Shown: positions 6,221 to 15,216 of the stretch, piece by piece
How positions within the stretch are numbered: position 1 is the first letter of the stretch
Layout: each line of letters starts with the position of its first letter
Origin: a virus
Virus record (IMG/VR): IMGVR_UViG_3300029787_002349
Location: 1-24,096 of that record
Direction: 5' to 3' (one strand)
DNA length: 24,096 bases
Program-made: the position numbers and the translations under genes
Notes under the pieces: model-generated
Seen by the model: the letters and a program-made list of their open reading frames with translations, nothing else
What the model was told of the DNA's origin: nothing
The model's database searches: none

Positions 6221-6688
6221 TTATATATTAAGATAAATTATTGCACCTATCGCTACGATTATCGCAGCAAATAAAGTTATTAAAGCAGCTAGTCCAATGT
6301 TCTTTAGTTTCTCTAATCTCTGGGATTGTTTTTTTGCTGCATCTTGCTTTGCTTTTTTTAATTCAAGTCTTGCTTCTCTCTCCAAAGCTAGAAACTGTTG
6401 CCAACTACCCGGAGTTCCATAGAGTTGCATAAACTCACGAAGCTCTTCTCTTTGTCTTTGTACAGTCTGAGTATGTAACAAACGCTTCATAGCAGTCTCT
6501 GAACTAGAACTGCCCATTAGTTTTGTTCTATTGTTTTCTTCTTGTACTTGTGAACAGCCTTTAGCCCAATCAGTTAGCTGCTTACCACAATCTGCAACTG
6601 TTCTACCATTCTGAAGAAGTTGTTTTACTTCTTTAAATGCTTTATTAGCTAACGCTATGCCACTAATAATTGTGACTGGATCAACCAA
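6221..6688 (-). CDS. C-terminally membrane-anchored helical protein
   Basis: 155-residue protein starting with TTG at 6688, chosen because GAGGGG lies a few bases upstream in the short gap after the preceding gene; the product begins MVDPVTIISGIALANKAF. The middle is helical and rich in Gln, Arg, Glu and Lys (about 65-128), consistent with a coiled coil. A single TM helix fills the C-terminus (131-153, IGLAALITLFAAIIVAIGAI...). Cys34 and Cys45 are the only cysteines. Proteins with a MVDPVTI start and a hydrophobic tail recur near lysis or tail genes of marine phages, but I know of no assigned function. It lies between the endolysin group and the two-TM protein, so a membrane or lysis role is plausible. 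Confidence 0.6.
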   Translation of the reverse strand: MVDPVTIISGIALANKAFKEVKQLLQNGRTVADCGKQLTDWAKGCSQVQEENNRTKLMGSSSSETAMKRLLHTQTVQRQREELREFMQLYGTPGSWQQFLALEREARLELKKAKQDAAKKQSQRLEKLKNIGLAALITLFAAIIVAIGAIIYLNI

Positions 6689-6710
6689 AATTACCCCTCA
6701 ATCTATCAAC

Positions 6711-6938
6711 TCATACAAATATCTCTTTTGTACTGTTTGACTTACCAACTTCTACTTCTTGACCATACCTATCATACAATGTGGTGGAGGACTCAGATAC
6801 TCTTACAACAGGACCATCCATTGTATATTTACGTGTGATGTAAGTAAGTTCGTCTCCACCAGATTGTATTGTATGTCTTGTGTATACCTCTATGGGAGCC
6901 ATGCTCATACCCATAATATGTGATTGTACAGGCTCCAT
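6711..6938 (-). CDS. Small protein of unknown function
   Basis: 75-residue protein starting in a TAATG overlap with the endolysin stop at 6938. It looks like a small beta-strand protein: alternating stretches such as IEVYTRHTI, ELTYITRKY, PVVRVSESST and EVEVGKSNST. No TM segment, signal peptide, cysteine or known motif is seen. Its place directly after the endolysin gene and before a membrane-anchored protein makes a link to lysis or to the virion equally possible. Being in a coupled gene run with clear boundaries on both sides supports it as a real gene; the function is not recognised. Confidence 0.6.
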   Translation of the reverse strand: MEPVQSHIMGMSMAPIEVYTRHTIQSGGDELTYITRKYTMDGPVVRVSESSTTLYDRYGQEVEVGKSNSTKEIFV

Positions 6939-7324
6939 TATTTATAACTCCATACTGTTGGTCTAGGTGTACGATCTGAGTCATCCATATCATCTATATG
7001 AATAAATCTTTTATTATGTGCTCCACGTTGAGCCACACCTATGCCTGTAAATTTATGTTCTATTGCTAGTCTAATAAGATCGTAAGCATCTGATCCTGTT
7101 ACAGCTACATCTACTGCACGTCCTTGTACGTGTGCTGAATTAGGAGAGCCACCTATTGCACTGTTATGTGCTTGACTCCTATAACCTGATGTGATAATCA
7201 TTGGTCTATCATAACACTCACGAAGATATTCTAATTTTTCCATGAACTGCTCGTCCATTAAACACTCATCTGTACCTTTACATTTCATTTCTTTTTCTGT
7301 AAAGTAAGTCCAATGTGTTGACAT
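6938..7324 (-). CDS. Peptidase M15 endolysin
   Basis: 128-residue protein made of a single Peptidase_M15-type domain (M15A/M15C, D,D- or L,D-peptidase). These zinc enzymes cut the stem or cross-link peptides of peptidoglycan and act as phage endolysins. Seen: ITSGYRS (44-50), HNSAIGG (53-59), SAHVQGRAVDV (63-73) with zinc ligands His65 and Asp72, a catalytic acidic region near the C-terminus and FIHIDD (107-112) with the third zinc ligand His109. There is no signal peptide, so it would need a holin to reach the periplasm. It starts and ends in TAATG overlaps. The upstream gene encodes a TM/coiled-coil protein, in keeping with a lysis module. Confidence 0.88.
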   Translation of the reverse strand: MSTHWTYFTEKEMKCKGTDECLMDEQFMEKLEYLRECYDRPMIITSGYRSQAHNSAIGGSPNSAHVQGRAVDVAVTGSDAYDLIRLAIEHKFTGIGVAQRGAHNKRFIHIDDMDDSDRTPRPTVWSYK

Positions 7325-7569
7325 TATCTACAAATCCTTTCCATCATATTATCTAATTTAGTTTCAAGTTTATCAAAACGATCTATAAGTTTTTCTATAT
7401 CTCTTTCAACTTCATCTTTACGTGCATATTCTTTTGCTATCTCTTCTCTAGTCTTACTAACTAATATACGTGCCTCATCTAGTTTTGTATTCACACCACG
7501 TATCCACCATATCACCATACCAGCAAAGCCGCTAAGTATGAGATTCCATATCATTGCGCTCTCTGGCAT
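7324..7569 (-). CDS. N-terminal TM plus coiled-coil protein, possible lysis accessory (i-spanin-like)
   Basis: 81-residue protein with one TM helix at about 6-23 (MIWNLILSGFAGMVIWWI) and a long charged helix after it (28-78) with heptad-like spacing, e.g. KLDEARILVSKTREEIAK and DRFDKLETKLDNMM. That topology, an inner-membrane anchor with a periplasmic or cytoplasmic coiled coil, and the position directly before the endolysin gene resemble an i-spanin or a small lysis regulator. No embedded outer-membrane spanin frame was noticed. It starts in a TAATG overlap with the 1398-residue gene and ends in one with the endolysin gene. Confidence 0.6.
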   Translation of the reverse strand: MPESAMIWNLILSGFAGMVIWWIRGVNTKLDEARILVSKTREEIAKEYARKDEVERDIEKLIDRFDKLETKLDNMMERICR

Positions 7570-10500
7570 TACTCTTCTCCTTGTTCTTCTTGATTTGATT
7601 TTTGTATTTCTTCTGTATAAACTTTAGCAAGTTCTCCCATTAATCCAGTTGGGTTATATTGTCCAAACTTTTCTTGAAAAATATTTACTAAATTTTTATT
7701 TTCTGTTGGATTAAGAACATTTGTAGCAAAAGAACTGTTAAGTATTAAAGTAGCCTTATCAGAATTTTTTTGATACTGTGCATTAGGTCCAGCTATTGCT
7801 CTAATAACACGGTTTTTTCCAAATTTTTGAGCATTACCATTTAAATCTTGATAACTCATTTCTGAAAACAACTTCATTTTATTTTTTAATTTATTAAAGT
7901 TTTCTTTTTTTACTTGCATTTGTTCTCTATATTTATCTTTAATCTCATTAATAATTTCAGGAGTTATTTGTCTTGGTTTTAATTGTCGTAAATAACCCAT
8001 AAAAGCATTATCACTTAGATCTAATTTACGCATATCTTTATATACTGCATATCCTATAGATTTATTAAGATCATTTGTAGTAGTTCTTTGTCCTGTCGTT
8101 AACCAGCTAGTCATATCATTCATAGTTAATGGAAAACCATATGAAGTACGAGCTATATCTGCTACTTCTGAAGCTTTCATCTGATCAAAATATGCTCTAA
8201 CAGCTTGTGATGTACCCGGCTCTAATGATTCAGCAAGCTCAAGAACAAGACGTTTTGTATTTTCTAAATTTATTCCGGGTTGTTCTTCTGAAAATAAATC
8301 TCCATGACCAAGAGAACTTGCAGCAATATTAATAAGACCATCCACTACAAATTTTGGAGATGTATATGGACCTAAAATAGAACCAACTAATGCTTTAACA
8401 GAATCTTCTATATCTGTTTCAGTTACATTATCTCCACCAAGTATACGACCAATTAATCTAGTAGCTACTTTAGCAAAATCTAATGCATCATATTGTGAAG
8501 AGTTTGCATATCTAACAATTATTGTCTTTTGACCAGTTTTTTTATCTTCTACTTCTACAGCAGGTTTTAATATAAGGGGCTTAGCACCTCTCTGCCAAGC
8601 TCCTCCCATTTCTTCATAAGCTCTTAAATTTATTTTATTTTGTTCAGCAGAAGATCTTATAGGTTTACCATCATCATCATAATTATCAAGAGGCATTGCA
8701 GTTTCTGCTTCATTATTTGCATCTACAAAAGCATCTATACCATATGAAGTTGCTGCAAAACCTGATCCTCTTCTAACTCCTCGCTTTATTAATCTACCCC
8801 CTAGTTTTACATTACCTTTTTTAATTTCGTTTGCACCTTTTAATAAATCTAATGCTGAATATTTTAAAATATTTTTTGATGTTCGTACCATTTCAGAGGG
8901 AAATAATGCATACGTACCAACAGGTAATCTAGATAACATTCTAGCTCCCGGTGCTGCAACACTATATGAAGGCATAACATCACGAACTATTTGAGATGCC
9001 ATTTCAAATAACTCATCATCAGCAACAGTATTGCCATACATCTTTTTTAATTCACGATATTCTATTTCATGTGCTATTAACTTAGCATATGTATCAGGTA
9101 CACCATATGCTTGGCTTAATGAATCCATACCTTTTTTATAAGCTTTACCTAAAGGGTTATCTAATTTATCACCATATAAATTAATATTTTTACGAATAAG
9201 CTCTGCTGATAAATCACTATCTACAACACCTTGTTCTTTTAACTTTTCTAATCTTTGTAAAGCTTTTTTATTTCCTAAACGATACATTTCAAATACATCA
9301 TTAGTAGCTTGTCTAACAACATTATCTTTTCCAATGGCAGAAAAAATGTAGCCGTTAGCACCAAAGTTTTGAACAGCACCATAAGAGTTTACAACATACG
9401 CAGGAATATCAAGAACTGTTTGAGTGGCTTGACCATATGCTGCAATATTTGCTAGTGTATTTCCAAAAGCTCCTCCACCTAATTTTGAATTTGTCCAATA
9501 ATCTACACCATTCTCAAAATATCTGTAAAGAGCATCATCTGTATACATATCTTTTAAAAATACTCCAGAATCTTTAGCTGTTTTACCTAATTGTTTTTCA
9601 ACTAAATCTTCTAAATTTTTTGCTTGCCGTGAAGGTGGAATAGTTCCTTTTTTTCTTTTAATTGTAACTCTTTGTTTAGGTAGAAAATCTATTAATCCAC
9701 CTAACTCTATTGTTGCAGCATCATCCTCACCTTTTTGTAAAGCTTTAACAGCAAACTTATTTAATTCTGAAAAGTATTCAGAACTTTTAAGTAATTTTTG
9801 TTGAGTTATTAAAGTTTCACTCAATCTACCAAGAGCATCTTTTCTTTCACCTAATAGATTTAAAATAGGTTGATTTAGTTCCTGTCTTTTTTTAAGAGCA
9901 TTTAAAGCTTTACCTATGCTTGTTCCAGATTTAGGAGTAAGATCACCTAAAATTTTTGGTATATCTAAAATAAAATCAGTAGAGTCAGACTCACCAGCTA
10001 GTCTTCTAACTGTATGCACTATTCTATCATCAATTTGTTCTGCTGTTTCTTCAGGAAATTTTTTCCTAAATACTTTTCTAGCATCTTCTACTTTAGTTAA
10101 AAATTCTCCATCTAACTTACCTTCTGTGGCATCAATAATTTTCTTTAAATAAGCAGGATTATTATTAGCTTCAAAACTTCTTGTTATATAAAACTTACCT
10201 TCACCACGATTAACACCTAGTTTTTTATCTCCTTCTAAACCAAGCAAATCATTTAATCTATTTTCATTTGTTTTTATAGCATCCCCTACTTCTTTTAAAG
10301 CATCTAATACTTTAGTTCCTTGTAAAGAAGGTGCTATAGTTCCTTCATCAAGAAAATTATTAACATCTTCATCTGTAATTCTAGTACTCACTTTATTTTT
10401 AATTCTTTGTAGTGAATCCTTTTTCATTTCTGTTTCTAAATTTTTTATAAGACGTTTAACAGTTAAAGCAGAATTACTTCCCCTCTCTCTTTTTAATGCA

Positions 10501-11765
10501 GCATTAAATACTTCTTTGGGAAGACCAACATTAGATTTAAGAAATCTTCCTACTTTTGTATTTACTAATGCTACTATTTCTGTTATGTTATGCCTAACAG
10601 GTTTTTTAGGATCAACAACATCTGTTTCTTTTTCTAGTGATTTAACTTTTACTTTTTCTGTAGATGGAGCTTCATCTAATTCTTTACGAACAGCCGTTGC
10701 AATATTTTCAGCTTCTCTACCAACAGGAACTATACGACCTAAAACACCACCAGTTACTAATCCAAGACCTGTTGCTTTAGCTGCCTCTGCAACATTTATA
10801 TCTCTGTTTGGATCTGCAATAATTTGTTCACCTACATCAAAACCACCAGTATAAATACCACCAGTAACAGCACCAGTTCCTATATTTTTAGCTCGTAAAG
10901 CTCTAACAGCTTGTTTTTTTAGTTGATCATCTGTAACTTCTTCTACTTGTTTTTTGACAACTTTATCTTTACCTACATCTTTAACTGTTTCTTCAACTAT
11001 ATTTTTTTTAGCAAGCTGTTGTATTAGTTGATTTTTAAATGATAATTTAGCTGCTGTAGATGCAGCCTTACCACCAATTAATTTAGCTAATGCACCCACA
11101 CCTAAAGTACCTACTAAACCTATTATAGTTTCAGGAGCAAGAAAAGTATTTTTAACAGCACGTAAAAAACTTTTTACATCTGAGTCTGCAACCTCAAATT
11201 GTTTTAAAGAATCAGCCCATGCCTTCTGCTGTTCTGGAGTCATGTCTCCTATATTGTAAGCAGTTATTCCAAGGTTAGTTAAATCATTTCCTAGTTTAGA
11301 GTGACGATCCATAAACCAATCACCTATACTATCATAACCTTCTTCTTCTGGATCAAACTCTACACCGGGATTTTCTTGATTCCATACTATCTTAGCATTT
11401 TTATTCCACTCTTCATCTTTAGCTAAAGCAGATACATTTTTAGCCTCTTCTTCTTCTATTGCTTTTTCATATACTTCTTTACCTAAATCTTTAGTACGAG
11501 GTTGTACTTTAGATAAAGTATCAGCAGATATTCTACCTCTTGTTAGTCGTGCATACTCTCCTGATTCATCAAGAGGATCAGCTACTAAATCAAAATCTTC
11601 TTGTTTTTCTTTAGGTTCTTCTGAAGGAGTATCAACTGTTTTATCAGCAGATAAGTTTTCCAACATTGTATTTATATCTGTAAAACTCTCCTGTCTACCT
11701 TGAGAATTATCTGAAGGAGGAGTATCAGTTAAGTTTTCTAATATTGTATTTATATCCGTAGACAT
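7569..11765 (-). CDS. Large internal virion protein (probable DNA-ejection protein)
   Basis: 1398-residue protein, the largest in the window, at the end of the structural block. The N-terminus is acidic and holds a duplicated motif, TDINTILENL (3-12) and TDINTMLENL (29-38). Glycine-rich hydrophobic segments follow at about 212-232, 285-300 and 330-350, of the kind seen in internal proteins that enter the host membrane. The long remainder is helical and lysine-rich, with coiled-coil parts in the middle (about 400-560) and at the C-terminus. The last third loosely recalls large polyvalent phage proteins. No transglycosylase motif was recognised. By analogy with T7 gp15/gp16 and P22 ejection proteins, it likely sits inside the capsid and leaves with the DNA; this is inferred from size, composition and position. 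Confidence 0.65.
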   Translation of the reverse strand: MSTDINTILENLTDTPPSDNSQGRQESFTDINTMLENLSADKTVDTPSEEPKEKQEDFDLVADPLDESGEYARLTRGRISADTLSKVQPRTKDLGKEVYEKAIEEEEAKNVSALAKDEEWNKNAKIVWNQENPGVEFDPEEEGYDSIGDWFMDRHSKLGNDLTNLGITAYNIGDMTPEQQKAWADSLKQFEVADSDVKSFLRAVKNTFLAPETIIGLVGTLGVGALAKLIGGKAASTAAKLSFKNQLIQQLAKKNIVEETVKDVGKDKVVKKQVEEVTDDQLKKQAVRALRAKNIGTGAVTGGIYTGGFDVGEQIIADPNRDINVAEAAKATGLGLVTGGVLGRIVPVGREAENIATAVRKELDEAPSTEKVKVKSLEKETDVVDPKKPVRHNITEIVALVNTKVGRFLKSNVGLPKEVFNAALKRERGSNSALTVKRLIKNLETEMKKDSLQRIKNKVSTRITDEDVNNFLDEGTIAPSLQGTKVLDALKEVGDAIKTNENRLNDLLGLEGDKKLGVNRGEGKFYITRSFEANNNPAYLKKIIDATEGKLDGEFLTKVEDARKVFRKKFPEETAEQIDDRIVHTVRRLAGESDSTDFILDIPKILGDLTPKSGTSIGKALNALKKRQELNQPILNLLGERKDALGRLSETLITQQKLLKSSEYFSELNKFAVKALQKGEDDAATIELGGLIDFLPKQRVTIKRKKGTIPPSRQAKNLEDLVEKQLGKTAKDSGVFLKDMYTDDALYRYFENGVDYWTNSKLGGGAFGNTLANIAAYGQATQTVLDIPAYVVNSYGAVQNFGANGYIFSAIGKDNVVRQATNDVFEMYRLGNKKALQRLEKLKEQGVVDSDLSAELIRKNINLYGDKLDNPLGKAYKKGMDSLSQAYGVPDTYAKLIAHEIEYRELKKMYGNTVADDELFEMASQIVRDVMPSYSVAAPGARMLSRLPVGTYALFPSEMVRTSKNILKYSALDLLKGANEIKKGNVKLGGRLIKRGVRRGSGFAATSYGIDAFVDANNEAETAMPLDNYDDDGKPIRSSAEQNKINLRAYEEMGGAWQRGAKPLILKPAVEVEDKKTGQKTIIVRYANSSQYDALDFAKVATRLIGRILGGDNVTETDIEDSVKALVGSILGPYTSPKFVVDGLINIAASSLGHGDLFSEEQPGINLENTKRLVLELAESLEPGTSQAVRAYFDQMKASEVADIARTSYGFPLTMNDMTSWLTTGQRTTTNDLNKSIGYAVYKDMRKLDLSDNAFMGYLRQLKPRQITPEIINEIKDKYREQMQVKKENFNKLKNKMKLFSEMSYQDLNGNAQKFGKNRVIRAIAGPNAQYQKNSDKATLILNSSFATNVLNPTENKNLVNIFQEKFGQYNPTGLMGELAKVYTEEIQKSNQEEQGEE

Positions 11766-11773
11766 AATTTTAT

Positions 11774-14143
11774 TTAACTTTCATTTAGTGCTTCATTTAA
11801 AATTTTAACAGATATCTTTAGTTCTTTAGCTTTTTTTGCTATCGCTATTTTTTTCTGTCTATTAGTTTTACCTTTAATTTGATCTTTAAGTCGGGGAATA
11901 AGTATATTTGTAAAATTATCTCTTGCCTTTTGAGTTCTTAATGTGTTTTTAAATTCAGCTAATGTCGTAGGAGAGGTAGCAGCAAACTGGGACGGTCGTT
12001 TTGCTAATTCTCCACTTGCAAAAATCATTGCATCTCTTTGATTTTCAGTGCTTGTTGGTCCTAGTTCTTTTAACTTTTGAAGATATAATCTTTCATACTC
12101 ATTTTTTCTTTTTATCATTTCTCTAAAAGCAGGAGAATTTTGTGATAAAGCTGTTCTACCTTCAATTAAACCTATATCTCCATCCGCAGTTATCCTGTAA
12201 CCATATTGACTAACAACGCTATCTAAACCCTGTCTTAAATTTGAAGTAAATGCAGCACCTTTAGATGGAGTACCTTTTCTATCTTTTGCTGCTTTAGCTT
12301 TCTGAGCATCTATTTCTGCAATCGTCTTCTGCTTTTTAAGAAGTCCATCAGAAGCGGTATCAATTGCCTTTACTACGTTAGTAGGTATATTTGCTTCTGT
12401 ATTTGCAATAGTAGTTTTTAGGTTAGCTATTTCAGCCGCTATCTTATCTGCTTTTTCATCTTGTCCCTTCTGTCTTAGATCTTGCTCTTTTAATTGTTTT
12501 TGTTTTAGTGTAGCAGTATCAATAGCAGCTTTTCTTACTAACTTGTATTGATCTTTTTCTGCTTGTGATTCTCCTTCAGCGTATTTAGACATTGTTAATG
12601 CAAGAAGACCTACTGCACCAAACCTACCTGCATCTTCATCTAATACTGCATTTTGAGCAGCAGTTATCCCTGCCTCTTTAGGATCAATAATTTGTTTAGC
12701 TGCTTCAGGATTAATAATATCTAGTGTATCTTTATTTATTTTACCTAACTCTTCTAAAAACTTTTTATCTCTTTTTTTAATATTATCTAGAGCTTTAGAA
12801 GACCGTTGTTTAAATCCATCTAAAGCCTTTTGGGCTATATTAGCAGTTTCTTGTTGTTTTGCCAGTTCTAAAGTTCCTCTAAATTTAACATTCTTTTCCT
12901 GTTGACTTGTAAGACCTAAACCCTTTGAACCTATTTCAAGTGCCTTTTGTCCTAATCCAGTTCCGGGTATAAGCACAACCTCTTGATTGTCCATAATACG
13001 GTAGCCCTGATTAGCTGCTTTACCTGCCATTGATCTTTTAACTAGAGGTAAAGCACTTGCTAAACCACCACCCATCTTACGACTTACTTGTCCACCTTCA
13101 GCGGAAAAAAGGAAAGGAGAAACTCCACCACCCGGTCCAAATCCAGTTGGTCGTCTTGGCCTTCTATCTCTAAGACCTTCTAAACCTAAACCAAATACTT
13201 GTTGTGTTGGGGTTGCACTTGGTTTTGTTGTTCTTTCTGTTTTTGATATTGCTTTAGTAAATGGACTTCCTGTTACAAAGCCACTAAGTCTAGCAAGTTC
13301 TGTAGGAATAAATTCATCTTCTTCTAAAAATCTAGCATAGTCTTCTGATAATCTTGCTTGCCTAAATTCTCTATCTTCTTCTCCCAAACTTTTTAATAAT
13401 CCAAATTCAGCTAGTCCTGTATCTAATCTTTCTTTTCCTATATCTCGTGCCATTCCTGACGCATCTAATAGATCTCCAGCTATTGTTCTTCTACGGCTAC
13501 CTTCATCTTTAAATTTACCATATGCATCTTGAAAAGCCTTTTCTCTTCCAATAGCTTCAATATCTCCAAGTTGCCTACTAAAAGCATCGCCAAGTAATGA
13601 AGCTTGAACACCAGCACGACTGCCAAGACCAGACATACCTCCAGCAGATACTGCTTGTTTTTCAAACTGAGGTAATACTCTTTGTTGGAAATCTTCTTGA
13701 GCTTTTCTTTTTTGAACATCTAGAACAGCACTTAAATATGGACTTGCAAATTTATCAGCAACATCAGCCGTAAATTCAATATCTATATCTCCTATATCAT
13801 CTTTATATACACCAATATCTTTTTCATATTGATCTATATATGGAGTTTGTGTACCCACTAACGATTTTAATCCTGCTATTGCATCTAGTTCATCTTTACC
13901 TAAATCAGCAATAGTTGATTTTTCTTCTCCAACTTCTATCATTTTAGTAGGATCATCAGGATCTGGAACTGTTGTTACACCAAATCTTGCACGACCTCTT
14001 TTTGTACGGCCTTCATACAACTTTATAGCATCATCTATAACTTTTTTAGCTCCCGGCCTTATCTCTTCTGGGAGTTGTTGCGTTGTTATTTGAGTTGATG
14101 TTGTACGTTCTGGTTTACCAAAAAGAAAATCCATTAAGCTCAT
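11774..14143 (-). CDS. Large structural or internal virion protein (789 residues)
   Basis: The N-terminal part (1-300) is helical with many charged residues (MSLMDFLFGKPERTTST at the start, then KRKAQEDFQQRVLPQFEKQA around 145-165), typical of phage internal or tail-assembly proteins. A glycine-rich hinge follows (about 330-375, FGPGGGVSPF and KMGGGLASALPL), then AANQGYRIMDNQEVVLIPG (376-394), and a long Lys/Gln/Ala-rich helical half with coiled-coil character. The segment 376-390 is nearly identical to part of the terminase small subunit at both protein and DNA level. An AGGAT sequence upstream and close spacing to the preceding gene support the ATG at 14143. The position next to the 1398-residue protein suggests that the two are partner internal proteins. 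No enzyme motif is seen. Confidence 0.65.
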   Translation of the reverse strand: MSLMDFLFGKPERTTSTQITTQQLPEEIRPGAKKVIDDAIKLYEGRTKRGRARFGVTTVPDPDDPTKMIEVGEEKSTIADLGKDELDAIAGLKSLVGTQTPYIDQYEKDIGVYKDDIGDIDIEFTADVADKFASPYLSAVLDVQKRKAQEDFQQRVLPQFEKQAVSAGGMSGLGSRAGVQASLLGDAFSRQLGDIEAIGREKAFQDAYGKFKDEGSRRRTIAGDLLDASGMARDIGKERLDTGLAEFGLLKSLGEEDREFRQARLSEDYARFLEEDEFIPTELARLSGFVTGSPFTKAISKTERTTKPSATPTQQVFGLGLEGLRDRRPRRPTGFGPGGGVSPFLFSAEGGQVSRKMGGGLASALPLVKRSMAGKAANQGYRIMDNQEVVLIPGTGLGQKALEIGSKGLGLTSQQEKNVKFRGTLELAKQQETANIAQKALDGFKQRSSKALDNIKKRDKKFLEELGKINKDTLDIINPEAAKQIIDPKEAGITAAQNAVLDEDAGRFGAVGLLALTMSKYAEGESQAEKDQYKLVRKAAIDTATLKQKQLKEQDLRQKGQDEKADKIAAEIANLKTTIANTEANIPTNVVKAIDTASDGLLKKQKTIAEIDAQKAKAAKDRKGTPSKGAAFTSNLRQGLDSVVSQYGYRITADGDIGLIEGRTALSQNSPAFREMIKRKNEYERLYLQKLKELGPTSTENQRDAMIFASGELAKRPSQFAATSPTTLAEFKNTLRTQKARDNFTNILIPRLKDQIKGKTNRQKKIAIAKKAKELKISVKILNEALNES
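12975..13019 (-). repeat. 45-bp repeat, copy 2 (inside the 789-residue structural gene)
   Basis: Reverse-strand near-copy of 5392-5436; only three bases differ. Two codons change (CTT to ATT, CAG to GAC), giving Leu to Ile and Gln to Asp, and the reading frame is the same. Similarity stops sharply on both sides. Confidence 0.85.
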
Positions 14144-14147
14144 TTTA

Positions 14148-14759
14148 CTATCCTATCGCTGATTTTAATGAAGCTAGTCCATTTATTTGTTTGGGTTGTT
14201 TAGTTGTTCCAAATGCTTCTTGTCTAATTTCTCTTACTACTTTATCCATAATATCTGCACCTGCATCTGCACTACCATTTCCAAGAGCAGACATTGTATG
14301 TGCATCTACGATATATTCATCTGGGCTTACAGCAAGAGTTGCTACCTGCTCACCTTTTTCTATTATAGGCATTTGAACATTATCTTGCATACCATGTCCT
14401 TCACCGGGAACAGGACCACTACCAAAACTTACAGACATTCCCTCTGTACCAGCTTTTGCTTGCATAGTAGGTTGCATCCTCTCAGCTAATATGTTATCAT
14501 ATGAAGATGGTGTTTCAAAAGCATTTATCATATTTTGTATTTTAGCAAATCTTTCTGGATCTGCTGGCTGCACATTCATAGGTCTTTGATTAGAAGGTAC
14601 AGGTTGATCCATAGGCATTGGAGGCATAGGAGGCATTGGTACTGGTGGTGGATTAATTATATTAGAAGCTAGTTGCATTTCTTCTGTGCTAATTTTAGCA
14701 CTCTCTGCTAATTTATTTAAACCACTAAGTTTTAATATTTCTAATATATTTTCACTCAT
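14148..14759 (-). CDS. Proline-rich virion-region protein
   Basis: 203-residue protein in three parts: a helical start (1-33), a Pro/Met-rich linker (36-55, with PPPVPMPPMPPMPM), and a C-terminal part with GSGPVPGEGHGMQDNVQMPI (113-132) and VSPDEYIVDAHTMSALGNGS (144-163). The last motif, an aspartate or glutamate plus tyrosine before a conserved LGNGS-like loop, recurs in phage proteins next to large internal proteins; I know of no assigned function. It starts in an ATGA overlap with the upstream small gene and ends 4 bases before the ATG of the 789-residue gene. A role in internal-core or tail assembly is inferred from position only. Confidence 0.6.
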   Translation of the reverse strand: MSENILEILKLSGLNKLAESAKISTEEMQLASNIINPPPVPMPPMPPMPMDQPVPSNQRPMNVQPADPERFAKIQNMINAFETPSSYDNILAERMQPTMQAKAGTEGMSVSFGSGPVPGEGHGMQDNVQMPIIEKGEQVATLAVSPDEYIVDAHTMSALGNGSADAGADIMDKVVREIRQEAFGTTKQPKQINGLASLKSAIG

Positions 14760-14941
14760 GGCTGCTTACCTTTTAAAAAGTCATTCATCATATTAGAGTA
14801 GTTTAACTTTTTCATTTTCATAAACTCTTGTTTTTGATCAAGACGATATCGTTCAGGATCAATCGCTTGTCCAGTATTAATATTATTTAATAAAGTACTT
14901 TCATTAATTAATTTGAAATGCTCTGCTAAATTTTTTTTCAT
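14756..14941 (-). CDS. Small helical protein of unknown function
   Basis: 61-residue protein if started at the ATG at 14941, which shares its A with the TAA stop of the upstream gene (TAATG), as at most junctions of this block; an in-frame ATG at 14959 would add six residues (MAEFKL). Neither start has a clear ribosome binding site, so coupling to the upstream gene is likely. The product is mainly helical and basic with several Met and Asn residues (for example QKQEFMKMKKLNYSNMMNDF near the end). No motif is recognised. It ends in an ATGA overlap with the proline-rich protein gene. Confidence 0.6.
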   Translation of the reverse strand: MKKNLAEHFKLINESTLLNNINTGQAIDPERYRLDQKQEFMKMKKLNYSNMMNDFLKGKQP

Positions 14942-15216
14942 TAGTTTAAATTCTGCCATGAAGTTTCTGCACCAAGACTAACATACCCTTTAAATTTTCC
15001 TGAACTTACAGAGTATGCTATGTCACCTTTTTGTGGACGACCTATCTGAGTTACTGTTGTTACAGTAAATACAGTTGCTGCCGCCGCATTATCTATATCT
15101 AAATCTCTTGCATCTAACTCTTGAATTAAAACATCTCCCCATGTTTTTACTTGATTATACATATCTACCAAGTCTTCATTTGTTAGTGCAAAAGGTAAAA
15201 CAGGATATGTTGTCAT
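14941..15216 (-). CDS. Small conserved-type phage tail-region protein
   Basis: 91-residue protein. The first half is helical (LTNEDLVDMYNQVKTWGDVL, 12-31, then LDARDLDID); the second half looks like beta strands with Thr/Val-rich stretches and ends GKFKGYVSLGAETSWQNLN. The ending resembles the short beta modules found on phage tail or receptor-binding accessory proteins. It starts in a TAATG overlap with the 722-residue structural gene and is followed by two more small genes before the large internal proteins. A tail-associated role is suggested by context; no family name can be given. Confidence 0.6.
   Translation of the reverse strand: MTTYPVLPFALTNEDLVDMYNQVKTWGDVLIQELDARDLDIDNAAAATVFTVTTVTQIGRPQKGDIAYSVSSGKFKGYVSLGAETSWQNLN

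Noticed and set aside
14083-14489. + strand frames opposite the proline-rich and 789-residue genes
   Set aside because: They overlap clearly better-supported - strand genes and show no ribosome binding site or recognisable motif.
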